DNA of 55,871 nucleotides from CAYGUK01 sp964352985 (GTDB lineage Bacteria; Pseudomonadota; Gammaproteobacteria; JAHCLG01), in contig CAYGUK010000011.1 of the NCBI GenBank assembly GCA_964352985.1, forward strand, positions 1 to 55,871. Direction: 5' to 3'. The notes beneath the pieces are model-generated. The model did not search any database. It worked only from the letters and a program-made list of their open reading frames with translations, and was not told the DNA's origin. Positions 8,677 through 17,336 of this stretch are shown piece by piece; within the stretch, counting starts at the first letter, position 1; each line of letters starts with the position of its first letter. The position numbers were made by a program, and so were the translations under genes.

Positions 8677-10464
8677 ATGACTACGGAAACGTTAAATGGG
8701 AATCAATCAGTTAATGGTAATCTTTGGTGGGAGTATTACGGTTTAATATCCGATCCCTTCACAGATTATACTCAACACGAAATGTCTTATTCCCCAGCAG
8801 AATGGTCTGAACATATTGATTTAATGCAAATTTTAGTGCGCCATAGCTATGAGTTATTGGTTATCTATGGTGACATTGGATGCGGTAAAACGACGTTGAT
8901 GGAAATGTTTATAGAGCAGTTAGACGATAGTTTACCGATTTGCCGATTAAATGGTAACGAAACTTTAACCATTGAAGAATTAATTCAAACAACGCATCAC
9001 TGCTTTGGATTAGCGGTTGGAGATGAATTAACAGCAGCAACAAGTGTGCGAACTCAAATAAATGTTTTACTCAATGCCATTATACAAAGTGGCGAACGAT
9101 TTTTATTGATTATTGATGATGCGCACCATTTAAATAGTCAATTAATGCAAGCGATTTTATATTCACAAGCACAACGCTGGGAACAACAAGCACCGTTATC
9201 AATTATTTTGGCGATGGAAACAAGTCAAGAAGAACGTTTTAAAATGTTGTCTCAAGCATATGTCGACAAAAACATGATTAAAACAATTCGCTTATTGCCA
9301 TTTGAGTTAATTGAAACAACAGAATATATTAAACATCGTTTACATCAAGCTGGTCTTCGTGGTGAACTGCCAATTAATAAAGAAGAAATTCAACATATTC
9401 ATCAATGGTCTGGTGGTTTACCAGGTAGAATTAATAACGTTGCTAAAAAAGTTTTAACTGATGCATTTCTTGATGATCATTACGAAGAGAATGGATCATT
9501 TTGGCAAAGTCATCAATCTAAAATAGTAGGGAGTATAGTTTTACTTGTAATTTTATTTGCTGGTTTTTATATTTGGAATACACAACGTAATTTCAATCTC
9601 AACTCTCATCAACAACTTGCTATCCCAGAACAACAAAATAATAAAAATGCTCAAGTCGCCGTGGCTCAAAATGCAAATAAAAGTGAAAAACTGGGCGATA
9701 TGACTAGTCAAGATTTTAACAGTTCGACTAATATTAATGCCGCACAAGGCGAGGTTGCAACACAACCACAAGTGACACCAACAAGCGCTACTTCAACATT
9801 AGCGAGTGCAAATGATCAAAAGACGTTGCAAGATACTAACAACACACAAACTTTAGTACCTGCAAATCATCCAACTCAATTAACTGAAGCAAAACTAGAT
9901 CAATCTTCTAGTGAACTCGATAGATATGCTTCAAGTGGCCAATTAGCTGAAGAAAATGCACCAGTACAGGCTAAACCACAACAAACGCTGAAAGTTGTAA
10001 AACTAAAACCAGTACAAACCGAAACAAATATTCATGAAGTAATTGTAAAACGTAAACCTATTACGAAAATTGTTAAAGTTGCTAAAAGAGAGCAACCAAA
10101 ATTAATCGAGTCACATAAATTTGCTCATGAACAATTGCATCATCATATAGCGAAACAATTGACTCGATTTAATCGTGATGAACGTTATCTATTAAAAGTG
10201 CCTAAAACAGAATATACATTACAATTAATTGGTGTCAGTCATAAAAAAGAAATTAATCAATTTATAAAGCGCATGCAACTCGGACATCAAGCTAAATATT
10301 TTAAAACTAAACATCAAAATAAAGATTGGTACGTAATAGTTTATGGTCGTTATAAATCAGTCGATGCTGCGCGAATTGCGCGAAACAAATTACCCAAACA
10401 ATTACGTCAACAACAACCTTGGGTTAGATCTTTTGCTAGTGTTCATAAAGCAATAGAAAAATAG
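8677..10464 (+). CDS. damX: DamX-like cell-division protein (AAA ATPase plus SPOR domain)
   Basis: Inner-membrane protein expected at the division septum, where its SPOR domain binds denuded glycan. The N-terminal part is an ExeA/GspA-like AAA ATPase with Walker A YGDIGCGKTT and Walker B LLIIDDAHH. A membrane helix lies at about residues 278-300. A long Gln/Thr-rich periplasmic linker follows, and the C-terminal SPOR domain begins at YTLQLIGVS and includes WYVIVYGRYKSVDAARIA. An upstream ATG at 8662 is in frame, but GGAGG at 8667-8671 fits the ATG at 8677 (595 residues). The N-terminal ATPase domain is longer than in E. coli DamX and matches the form found in Legionellales and Pseudomonas. 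Confidence 0.88.
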   Translation: MTTETLNGNQSVNGNLWWEYYGLISDPFTDYTQHEMSYSPAEWSEHIDLMQILVRHSYELLVIYGDIGCGKTTLMEMFIEQLDDSLPICRLNGNETLTIEELIQTTHHCFGLAVGDELTAATSVRTQINVLLNAIIQSGERFLLIIDDAHHLNSQLMQAILYSQAQRWEQQAPLSIILAMETSQEERFKMLSQAYVDKNMIKTIRLLPFELIETTEYIKHRLHQAGLRGELPINKEEIQHIHQWSGGLPGRINNVAKKVLTDAFLDDHYEENGSFWQSHQSKIVGSIVLLVILFAGFYIWNTQRNFNLNSHQQLAIPEQQNNKNAQVAVAQNANKSEKLGDMTSQDFNSSTNINAAQGEVATQPQVTPTSATSTLASANDQKTLQDTNNTQTLVPANHPTQLTEAKLDQSSSELDRYASSGQLAEENAPVQAKPQQTLKVVKLKPVQTETNIHEVIVKRKPITKIVKVAKREQPKLIESHKFAHEQLHHHIAKQLTRFNRDERYLLKVPKTEYTLQLIGVSHKKEINQFIKRMQLGHQAKYFKTKHQNKDWYVIVYGRYKSVDAARIARNKLPKQLRQQQPWVRSFASVHKAIEK

Positions 10465-10486
10465 TTTGTCTGACAAGTTATTATTT

Positions 10487-10828
10487 TCAAATTCGAGAAA
10501 TAGGATGAGGTAATTGTTGTAAAATACACTCTTCTTGTGAGATGTGAGCTCTTTCTTCTGCAATGCCGTAAATGTGTTGTCCTTTATCTTGTCTAGAGTA
10601 GGTTACTGGCACATGTTGTATTTTCAAGTTGTGATCTCGTTGAAATTTAGGATCATCATAGTAGATAGGTTTATCTCGGGCTAAATTGTTAAACCGCTTA
10701 CTTATTATTTTATTAAAATAACCTATCTTTAAATAGGTGAAATAACCAGTCCTTAAATAAGCACATTCAGTGGCATTGTTGTATAATATGAGATAATAAT
10801 ATAGTTTATTTTCGAATATGAAATTGTT
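10487..10828 (-). pseudogene. Open frame without start codon, likely frameshifted 3' part of the upstream orphan gene
   Basis: This minus-strand frame stays open for 113 codons between a TAG at 10829-10831 and a TGA at 10487-10489, and has no ATG, GTG or TTG near its beginning. It overlaps the last codons of the 10806-11855 gene in the +1 frame. It encodes a tandem eight-residue repeat (YLRTGYFT, YLKIGYFN) whose 24-base DNA period keeps the frame, followed by a charged, well-mixed sequence ending PHPISRI. One extra A in the AAAA run just before the upstream stop would explain the split. I do not recognise the product. Confidence 0.4.
10716..10759. repeat. Imperfect 24-bp direct repeat
   Basis: AAATAACCTATCTTTAAATA (10716-10735) and AAATAACCAGTCCTTAAATA (10740-10759) match at 16 of 20 positions with a period of 24 bases, that is eight codons. 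The repeat lies inside the start-less minus-strand frame described above and adds weight to that frame having been coding. Confidence 0.55.
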
Positions 10829-11855
10829 CTACTAATGAATCAGTTTTTTGACTTAGTGATTTAACTCTCCTCGCACATGTATCAGCACGGCAACTTGTAA
10901 AAAAACCTGTTCCACTATGGAAATCTTCTGCTTCTGAAATGCTTTCATACCAATTATTATATAATTTAGTAAATGGGTCTTTCGTTTCTTCAGCGTTTTG
11001 CATAACTTGAAGTAATTTGTGAATGGATTCTTTTTTATGTTTTTTTACCTCATATTGTCTCTCAAATTGTGTCTTGCGGAAATCGTGATACCAAGAAAAT
11101 CGACTACCAAGATCTGGTTGTGCGCCGTGATAAGTTTTTTTATTGATAACTATTTGCATTTCTACTTCTAGTTGTTGGAGATAATCAATCAATATTTGTA
11201 GTATTTCACTATAATTAGAATCCAACTTATCTATAATTATGTTAATTTTTGTTTTTTTCTCTTTCTTTTTTAGAGCAAACATATCTTGATTTTTTTGTAT
11301 TTGATTTTCTGTAAAAGTACCAAGAAAATTTGGTCTGGAATTGCATTGCTGTTCTGTAAAAAATTGATTGAAGTGGAAATGCCGAGTTTGTTTAATAGGT
11401 TTTTTACCGTCAAAGGTAACCAAGCAACCATCTTTGGTGCGTAGACTTTCAAGGAATGCACTAATATCATCTTCAGGTCCTCTTATACAAAATCTATTAA
11501 TGGCAGAAGAGTATGCTATTCCATTTTGCTGATCAATTTTGATTTGTCGTAAATAGATTAACTGTAAATTTCCAATAGTAATTTGGATTTTAATAATAGT
11601 TGTTTTATCTTTGTTAGATATCATTTCAAGTCGAATATCTGTTTTTTGTCTCGAGGTATATATTCCATTCATAATTTCAATTATTAAGTTCCCTACAGCA
11701 AACTCAGCAAGGTCTCTATCTTTTTCAGTTTGAAAGAACTTTCGACAATTAGGCCTATAGTTAATAAATAACGGTTCTCCTGGTTTTCTTGTAGGAATAA
11801 TAATAGGAAAGGTGTGATGATGAAGTTGCCGTTGAGTGGATCTTTGGCTATACAT
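10806..11855 (-). CDS. Orphan protein of unknown function
   Basis: The 349-residue product matches no family that I recognise. It has no signal peptide or membrane segment. It is basic and polar, with an N-terminal His-rich stretch, a Lys-rich patch at about residues 205-220 (LKKKEKKTK) and a predicted helix-rich middle (SNYSEILQILIDYLQQLEVEMQ). It stands alone between damX and a type IVb pilus-like cluster with non-coding flanks. The last residues end in HIRK, and an open +1 frame continues for 113 codons, so the annotated stop may come from a one-base frameshift. Its size, isolation and orphan character would suit a secreted effector, but no signal proves it. Confidence 0.6.
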   Translation of the reverse strand: MYSQRSTQRQLHHHTFPIIIPTRKPGEPLFINYRPNCRKFFQTEKDRDLAEFAVGNLIIEIMNGIYTSRQKTDIRLEMISNKDKTTIIKIQITIGNLQLIYLRQIKIDQQNGIAYSSAINRFCIRGPEDDISAFLESLRTKDGCLVTFDGKKPIKQTRHFHFNQFFTEQQCNSRPNFLGTFTENQIQKNQDMFALKKKEKKTKINIIIDKLDSNYSEILQILIDYLQQLEVEMQIVINKKTYHGAQPDLGSRFSWYHDFRKTQFERQYEVKKHKKESIHKLLQVMQNAEETKDPFTKLYNNWYESISEAEDFHSGTGFFTSCRADTCARRVKSLSQKTDSLVEQFHIRK

Positions 11856-12388
11856 GATAATGTTTTCCCCTGCTATCTTGTATGCTATTGTTTTTCATGT
11901 TGTCCTAATTTCTATCTCATTTAATTTTCTAGTAATTTCATCATAAAAAGAGGAAGTAAATGTTTAATGTCAAATTAAAAAAAACTGTAACAAGTTATTT
12001 ACATTACAAAATTATAAAATTTTCTACCCTTATTTTTGCGGATATTAATAGTGGCAAATAAACCAAAAATATAACAATGTCTGAAAGCCCTATAATCTTT
12101 CTACATTTCAACTTTTATGACCCGGAAATGCTTTCTGGCTAAGTCAACTATTGTTTCCTAAATGGATATGAGTAAAATGATTCACTAATAACAAGCCGCA
12201 TTGTGCGCATTTTGAATGCTAAATCTGTTTCAAAAAAGAAGTCAAATGTGCTTATAATGACGGATATTTAAAAGTTAGGGAAACATAAGCATGTCTATTG
12301 AAAACTGGACTCATATTACTTTTATTTGTATTAGATTGGTAACGTCCAAAGTTATTTCTATCTTAACTTCGATCAAAGGCGTGGTGAC
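11856..12388. other. Long AT-rich intergenic region
   Basis: These 533 bases separate a minus-strand orphan from a plus-strand pilus-like cluster, so promoters for both should lie here. I see no long frame, repeat family, tRNA or terminator. The only candidate gene is a 35-codon frame at 12291-12397, listed separately. Confidence 0.5.
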
Positions 12389-12397
12389 ATGCCTTTA
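12291..12397 (+). CDS. Possible 35-residue leader or small protein
   Basis: An ATG at 12291 follows AGGGA with about nine bases between them and opens a 35-codon frame (MSIENWTHITF...VVTCL). The frame ends inside the first codons of the next gene, overlapping it by nine bases. This arrangement would couple its translation to the pilus cluster. The sequence is hydrophobic but not clearly a signal peptide. It could equally be chance, so confidence is low. Confidence 0.2.
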
Positions 12398-13450
12398 GCT
12401 CAAAATATAAAATATCATTTTTCTTGTCATCCAAAAAAAATTAAGCAATGGTGTTTTAATCAACATGCTCAAAGAAAATTTCTTGCTGATTTAATTGGCT
12501 TATTGGATGAAGGCGTCGTTCTTCATCTAGCATTAGAAACTTTAAGTGTTATAAATAAGGGATTAAATAAAGAAGTAGCATATTCTCTGTATTTAAAAAT
12601 ACAACGAGGAGGTCTACTCGCCGATGGTATGCGTAACTGGTTTCCAAGATACCTCGTTGAATTAGTTCGCTTAGGCGAACAAAACGGTTGTTTAGTGGAA
12701 TGCTTAAAAAACGCACATGATAATTTAAAGAAAACTTACCGTTATTTTTTTACCGTTATTAATGGCTTAATTTACCCTGGTATAATTTTTTGTACTGAAA
12801 TTTGGATACTAGTTTTTTTTAAAAAATCTATAATACACGTAATTTATACGGGGAATTTCCAATCATATTGGTTTATTAACCAACAAAATATTAAAAAATT
12901 TGTTGGTTTTTTTCAACATTGGTGGTGGGTTTTTCCTATCTTGACTATACTCATTTTAATAACGATTTATAAAATGTTAACGGACTATATTGGTGAGGGC
13001 CGTAAAATAATTGATAAATTACCTCTCCTTTCTTTTTATCGCCAGCACACTGCGCTGCGTTTCATGGAAATTCTTGGATTTTTTATCGCCAATGGCATGG
13101 CATTAAAACAGGCTTTAAAAATAATGCAACATGACGCAAATTCATACTTAGCTTCACATATCTTAATGATGGAATATCGATTAGGCGGTGGTAAAAATAA
13201 TATCGTTGATATTATCGATACGGGTCTTATTAATAAAGTCGATATTTTAAGATTACGTGTTCTTAAGCGTGAAAATAGTAATGATCAAACATTATTAAAA
13301 CAAGCTCGTTTTACTAGAGAAAAAATAGAAAAAAAAATAAACAGCATGAGTAAAATTTTTCAAATTATAAGCATGGTAATTTGTATTTTATTAGCCCTGT
13401 TTATGATTGCAATTTTTTCTCAATTAAATTATTTCATTTGTCATCAATAA
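12389..13450 (+). CDS. GspF/PilC-type inner-membrane protein, PilR-like (type IVb pilus)
   Basis: Polytopic inner-membrane platform protein of a type IVb pilus or type II secretion-like system. There are two GspF-type halves. The first (about residues 25-120) includes LLDEGVVLHLALETL and LVRLGEQNGCLVECL, followed by two membrane segments at about 125-150 and 175-205. The second half begins near LRFMEILGFFIANGMALKQAL, and a last membrane helix lies at about 325-348. At 353 residues it is slightly short. It is the first of six clustered genes resembling the R64 PilR-S...O-P set. No PilQ/GspE-type assembly ATPase lies beside it. Confidence 0.75.
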   Translation: MPLAQNIKYHFSCHPKKIKQWCFNQHAQRKFLADLIGLLDEGVVLHLALETLSVINKGLNKEVAYSLYLKIQRGGLLADGMRNWFPRYLVELVRLGEQNGCLVECLKNAHDNLKKTYRYFFTVINGLIYPGIIFCTEIWILVFFKKSIIHVIYTGNFQSYWFINQQNIKKFVGFFQHWWWVFPILTILILITIYKMLTDYIGEGRKIIDKLPLLSFYRQHTALRFMEILGFFIANGMALKQALKIMQHDANSYLASHILMMEYRLGGGKNNIVDIIDTGLINKVDILRLRVLKRENSNDQTLLKQARFTREKIEKKINSMSKIFQIISMVICILLALFMIAIFSQLNYFICHQ

Positions 13451-13466
13451 TTGATTGGAGAAGTAA

Positions 13467-13913
13467 ATGCGTAAATATCATAGGGGTATTAGTTTATTAG
13501 AATTGATACTCGCTCTCACGATAGTGATTGTTATTTTAGTTATGACAACGCGCTTTTATTTATACGCGCATCGTTCAGAAAACACCAATAAAGGTTTGAC
13601 ATTAACCCAGGCGGTTGTTGCGGGAGCAGAAAATTATAGAGCGGATCATTTAGATTATACTGGACTATCTGCAGAAGTGTTGTGTAAACAAGGTTCATTG
13701 CCTGATCACCATTGTGCCAATGCTAACACACCACTTGATCCTTGGGGAGGAAGTTTATCCGTTACATCAAAAAGCGATTCGTTTATTGTTAGTATGGAAA
13801 AGGTGCCAGCAAAAGTTTGTGAAAATTTAAAAAATAAATTTCAAAACGAAGCCGCCACGTGTAGTAAAGGTAAAGGTGATGTCACGTTTACAGTAAAGTT
13901 GGGTGGTCATTGA
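13467..13913 (+). CDS. Type IVb-like prepilin (PilS-type)
   Basis: Candidate major or minor pilin. The short basic leader MRKYHRG is followed by the N-methylation helix beginning ISLLELILAL, with the conserved Glu at mature position 5, so cleavage by a prepilin peptidase after Gly7 is expected. The helix covers about residues 8-33. The globular part contains two cysteine pairs, the second (VCENLKNKFQNEAATC) possibly forming a C-terminal disulfide. GGAG lies just upstream. It is 16 bases after the GspF-like gene. The 148 residues are in the range of small type IVb pilins. Confidence 0.75.
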   Translation: MRKYHRGISLLELILALTIVIVILVMTTRFYLYAHRSENTNKGLTLTQAVVAGAENYRADHLDYTGLSAEVLCKQGSLPDHHCANANTPLDPWGGSLSVTSKSDSFIVSMEKVPAKVCENLKNKFQNEAATCSKGKGDVTFTVKLGGH

Positions 13914-13943
13914 ACGCATAGGGGAATTCGGGGGAAATAATTC

Positions 13944-14372
13944 GTGCGCAAAATAATATTTATCATGTTAATTATGATTTATTGCTATGGTTTTTCAGAA
14001 ACGATAATTGTTAGGAATATGCCATTAATCTATTCACAGCCAGTAACGTTGATAACTTTTCTACATGAAAATGGATTTCAATCTAACAAAGTAATATCAA
14101 AACGGGTGGCTAAATTAATAGTTAAGAAGTCACTTTTAAAATATGAAATAAAACAAGGTTCATTACATGATAATATTGTTAATATTTTGCACCAATCCCC
14201 TTGGGGTGAGTTAGTTTGGCAGGCGCCAGTTGATTATCGATTTATCGGTCACGAGATAATAATGGCTTCTAATATACAAGACATTCTAAAAAAATTATTA
14301 TCACATTATCCACTTCAAGCTGTATTTTATAATAAAAACCATGTTGTCGTTATTAGAACAAGGAAGTTATAA
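13944..14372 (+). CDS. TcpQ/PilL-like periplasmic pilus protein
   Basis: The N-terminal signal peptide (about residues 1-18, ending FSE) marks a periplasmic protein. The region GSLHDNIVNILHQSPWGELVWQ...DYRF, then a residue run ending HNVVVIR-like (HVVVIRT), fits the TcpQ domain, which in toxin-coregulated and related pili stabilises the secretin. It starts with GTG after GGGGGAAA. It sits between the pilin and the secretin-like gene and ends two bases before the latter. This assignment rests on pattern recognition of a short domain, so moderate confidence is appropriate. Confidence 0.55.
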   Translation: MRKIIFIMLIMIYCYGFSETIIVRNMPLIYSQPVTLITFLHENGFQSNKVISKRVAKLIVKKSLLKYEIKQGSLHDNIVNILHQSPWGELVWQAPVDYRFIGHEIIMASNIQDILKKLLSHYPLQAVFYNKNHVVVIRTRKL

Positions 14373-14374
14373 CA

Positions 14375-15127
14375 ATGAGACTTACTTTGAAAATTGTGTT
14401 GATCGTGACATTACTATTAATTTATGAAATTAGAATATATAGTCATAATAAAAATCACGATGATAGCCAATCTGTTGTTATCAATAAAAAAGGTTTATTT
14501 GTTAACCTTACACCAATTCCGTTAAACCATGCGCCCAAATGGATTAAAAAGAAAATTATTTTGAACGCCGTGCATGTCCCGTTTAAATTGCTAGTCAATA
14601 ATATGATGAATGATACTGGCGTAAATATTTTATTTAAAAAAAATCTTGATACTCATTTGCCGATTACGATGCAGTATCACGGACCAATTAGTGGTGCTTT
14701 AGCGAAATTAAGAATGCAAACAGGTTATGCTTATGTTCTTCAAAATAAGGAAATGATTTGGACAGATATGATAAATCGAACATTTAAAGTCGCAATTAAA
14801 TCATCAATATCGCAACCAAGAGATCAAATTAAAGAAGTAAAACAAATTGAAGCACCGTTATGGAACGATATCCATAATACCCTCAAAGTATTAATGTCAA
14901 AAAATGGGAAACTGGTGATATCTAAATCAATATCTTCAGTAACAGTGATAGATCATCCTGAAAATATTCACGCCATAGCAAATTATCTTAGGCAGCTTAA
15001 TCAATCTTTTCCCGTTATTCAATTATCAAGATTATCCTACAAAAAATTTAAACGTTTAAAACGAAAATATCCAAATGCAATTGTATTATTAACACCAGAC
15101 ACAACAAGGAATAACTCTCATGCCTAA
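14375..15127 (+). CDS. Secretin N-domain protein, PilN/BfpB-like, lacking the channel domain
   Basis: An N-terminal hydrophobic segment (about residues 4-18) precedes an STN-like domain (VPFKLLVNNMMNDTGVNILF..., then ISGALAKLRMQTGYAYVLQNKEMIW) and an N1-like domain ending in SSVTVIDHPENIHAIANYLRQLNQ. These are the periplasmic N-domains of type IVb secretins. The beta-barrel domain that should follow for about 250-300 residues is absent: the gene stops at residue 250 and its end overlaps the next start by eight bases, so no remnant is left. No lipobox is seen, although BfpB/PilN proteins usually have one. It is either a reduced secretin or a protein converted to a periplasmic scaffold. Confidence 0.6.
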   Translation: MRLTLKIVLIVTLLLIYEIRIYSHNKNHDDSQSVVINKKGLFVNLTPIPLNHAPKWIKKKIILNAVHVPFKLLVNNMMNDTGVNILFKKNLDTHLPITMQYHGPISGALAKLRMQTGYAYVLQNKEMIWTDMINRTFKVAIKSSISQPRDQIKEVKQIEAPLWNDIHNTLKVLMSKNGKLVISKSISSVTVIDHPENIHAIANYLRQLNQSFPVIQLSRLSYKKFKRLKRKYPNAIVLLTPDTTRNNSHA

Positions 15128-16361
15128 GTTATTTCGCCAGGATGGCGTAGAGTATATTATTCAACCTTACCGAGAATTACTGAGCTATAAAAAAGCGGCA
15201 CTTCTAAAAAAAGAAATCAAATTGCTTGCACTCAATCATGGTGATTTTGTGCGACTTTATCGTCAAAATGATGGTCAAGTACAGGCTGTCTTTTCAAAAG
15301 AGCCGGGCATATTATTAGGCGAAACAGTTTGGCGTTATTTTAACAGACCACAAGATATGATTTATTGTGAAGTATTAGATGACCATCATGAAGCGATTCT
15401 TGTTATCGTGCGAGGTAGTAAAATTTGTGTTGATGCATGTATACCTTTAAGACAACTTCATGAAGAATTTATGTCTATCTCATCAAGTTATAATTATTAT
15501 CAAATTTTTATTTATGGAGATGTGCCGCTCTCAGATATTCCACAAGATGGAAAATTTGTTTTTGAACAGTCGAGAGTGAAGAAATTTACTTTATTAGATG
15601 AATCGCTTTTTGAAAACCTACCTGTTGATGATTCATTTCAATTACTCTTTCTAGAAGAAGCAATGTTGAATCAGAATATTTGGCGTCAGTCACATAAATT
15701 TGCGTTTATTACGTTTGGGGTTTTAATGTTATTAATTGGGTACTCTTGGCTTTATAATAGTCAAAGTTCATCTTCTAATAAACTATTAACATCCTTACAG
15801 CAGCCACAAAAAATATATCAGTCTTTGTCAAATACCCCCGATCCTGGTATCCAAATTAAGACAATGGCAGATTCAATAAAAATATTTTATTTTATACCAG
15901 GTTGGGTAGCAGAAAATATGACACTGACAAATAATTTATTATCGGTTAAAGTTAATTCATTAGGTGGCTTACCCAGTCAGTTAAAAGATTGGGTTGATAA
16001 GCATAATTTATTATTACAAATTGCGCCAACAGGGGCGGTGGTTAATGTGCCATTGAATCTTCAAAAAAGGAAATTAGAGAAAAATATTCCACCGACGGAA
16101 AACTCTTTATCATTAATATTAGACAAGATGATGAGAATTTTACCCAGTAATTGTGTGTCTTATAAAGCTATTCGTGGTAATGAAGTTTTTAATAGTGCGA
16201 TCATTACACTATCGCTTTCAGATATTTCACCCTCAGTGTTGGCGATGATTGGTGAAAATATACAAGGTTTTCCTTTGAAACTTGAACAATGCCAGCTAAG
16301 TGTCAACCAAGGATTATTGAGTGGAAGAATTAAGTTATCACTAATTGGAACTTCATTATGA
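15120..16361 (+). CDS. PilO2-like type IVb pilus inner-membrane protein
   Basis: Bitopic GspL/PilO2-like protein. The cytoplasmic N-terminal domain (about residues 1-180) has an actin-fold-like pattern without a nucleotide-binding motif that I can see. A membrane helix lies at about 192-210 (FAFITFGVLMLLIGYSWLY), followed by a periplasmic region of about 200 residues. Its size and domain order match PilO of the R64 thin-pilus system. The start overlaps the preceding gene and its TGA overlaps the next ATG, so these genes are translated as a unit. Confidence 0.65.
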   Translation: MPKLFRQDGVEYIIQPYRELLSYKKAALLKKEIKLLALNHGDFVRLYRQNDGQVQAVFSKEPGILLGETVWRYFNRPQDMIYCEVLDDHHEAILVIVRGSKICVDACIPLRQLHEEFMSISSSYNYYQIFIYGDVPLSDIPQDGKFVFEQSRVKKFTLLDESLFENLPVDDSFQLLFLEEAMLNQNIWRQSHKFAFITFGVLMLLIGYSWLYNSQSSSSNKLLTSLQQPQKIYQSLSNTPDPGIQIKTMADSIKIFYFIPGWVAENMTLTNNLLSVKVNSLGGLPSQLKDWVDKHNLLLQIAPTGAVVNVPLNLQKRKLEKNIPPTENSLSLILDKMMRILPSNCVSYKAIRGNEVFNSAIITLSLSDISPSVLAMIGENIQGFPLKLEQCQLSVNQGLLSGRIKLSLIGTSL

Positions 16362-16948
16362 CACCAGTAAAACAAAAAGTCATTCTTGTCTTAATTGCCA
16401 TTACTTTCTTAATATTGGTTTGGGAAATATATCAAACTTTTTTTTATGAAAATAAAGCGCTTGCTGAATCTAACAATATTGTTCTCCCATTAAAAAAGGC
16501 AAAAAAATCCGGTGTGAATAATATTGTCCAATCAATTACAAGACCAAATCAAGGGACAAATGAATGGCAAACACATTATTTAGCGTTAATAAACCAATAC
16601 CAAATAGTTCATTTAGAGAATTTAATCGTTAAACAACAAGCTGAAATTGCACGAGCTAAAATGCGAATGGAAAATTCATATCATGAATTAGGACTTAAGC
16701 CTAGTTGGAATCTAGATGATAATTTTGCTAAAGCACAAGTCTCTGAACTTCCAAAACATTATATTTTAAAATATGTCGCATTTAAAAATAAACATTGGAC
16801 TGCTATTTTACAATATGGCTCACAATATTATAACGTTCACATAGGTAGTGTTTTAGCAAGCGGAGAAATTGTAACAAACATTAACCAAACATCACTTGTC
16901 TTGAATAAAAAAAATAAACAGGAAATGTTATTATTCAATTCAATGTGA
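16358..16948 (+). CDS. PilP-like type IVb pilus protein
   Basis: An N-terminal membrane anchor (about residues 8-24) is followed by a periplasmic linker with a short coiled coil (about 85-110, KQQAEIARAKMRM) and a small beta-domain. In that domain, WTAILQYGSQYYNVHIGSVLASGEIVTNI resembles the PilP/GspC homology region that contacts secretin N-domains. It is coupled to the PilO2-like gene by an ATGA overlap and is the last gene of the cluster. It is 196 residues long. It pairs in role with the secretin N-domain protein three genes upstream. Confidence 0.6.
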   Translation: MTPVKQKVILVLIAITFLILVWEIYQTFFYENKALAESNNIVLPLKKAKKSGVNNIVQSITRPNQGTNEWQTHYLALINQYQIVHLENLIVKQQAEIARAKMRMENSYHELGLKPSWNLDDNFAKAQVSELPKHYILKYVAFKNKHWTAILQYGSQYYNVHIGSVLASGEIVTNINQTSLVLNKKNKQEMLLFNSM

Positions 16949-17336
16949 TTTTCTTTGTAAGATATTTACTCTTTTTGTTTATGATAATGCAGCTTCATCC
17001 TAGCCGTTATCGTTTATCTCGTCATGTGGAAATATGATTTTAGTTTGTCTGAAATAAGCTGAACTTAACGACAGCGCAATATGATATTCGTAAAATTAAT
17101 GTTTATTATTTTAACAATTTTTTATTGAAGTTCTTGAATGTTTATGCAAATTTTTTAACTTTACATTCATAATTACTTATATAGTTTTAATCATAAATAC
17201 TAATAAGAATAATACGAATTGCCATTTGTTTTTATCCGAAAAAATACCTTAGTCAAAAAACATTCAGGTTATGGTTATCAATGTTTTTTATAGTGAAAGA
17301 CACTAATAAAAAACTAATACATCGAGGAGATAATCA
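16949..17336. other. AT-rich intergenic region before an orphan gene
   Basis: These 388 bases contain no frame, RNA gene or clear terminator that I can support. The end holds a strong ribosome binding site (GAGGAGAT) for the gene at 17337. Promoter candidates are plentiful because of the base composition, and none stands out. Confidence 0.45.
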
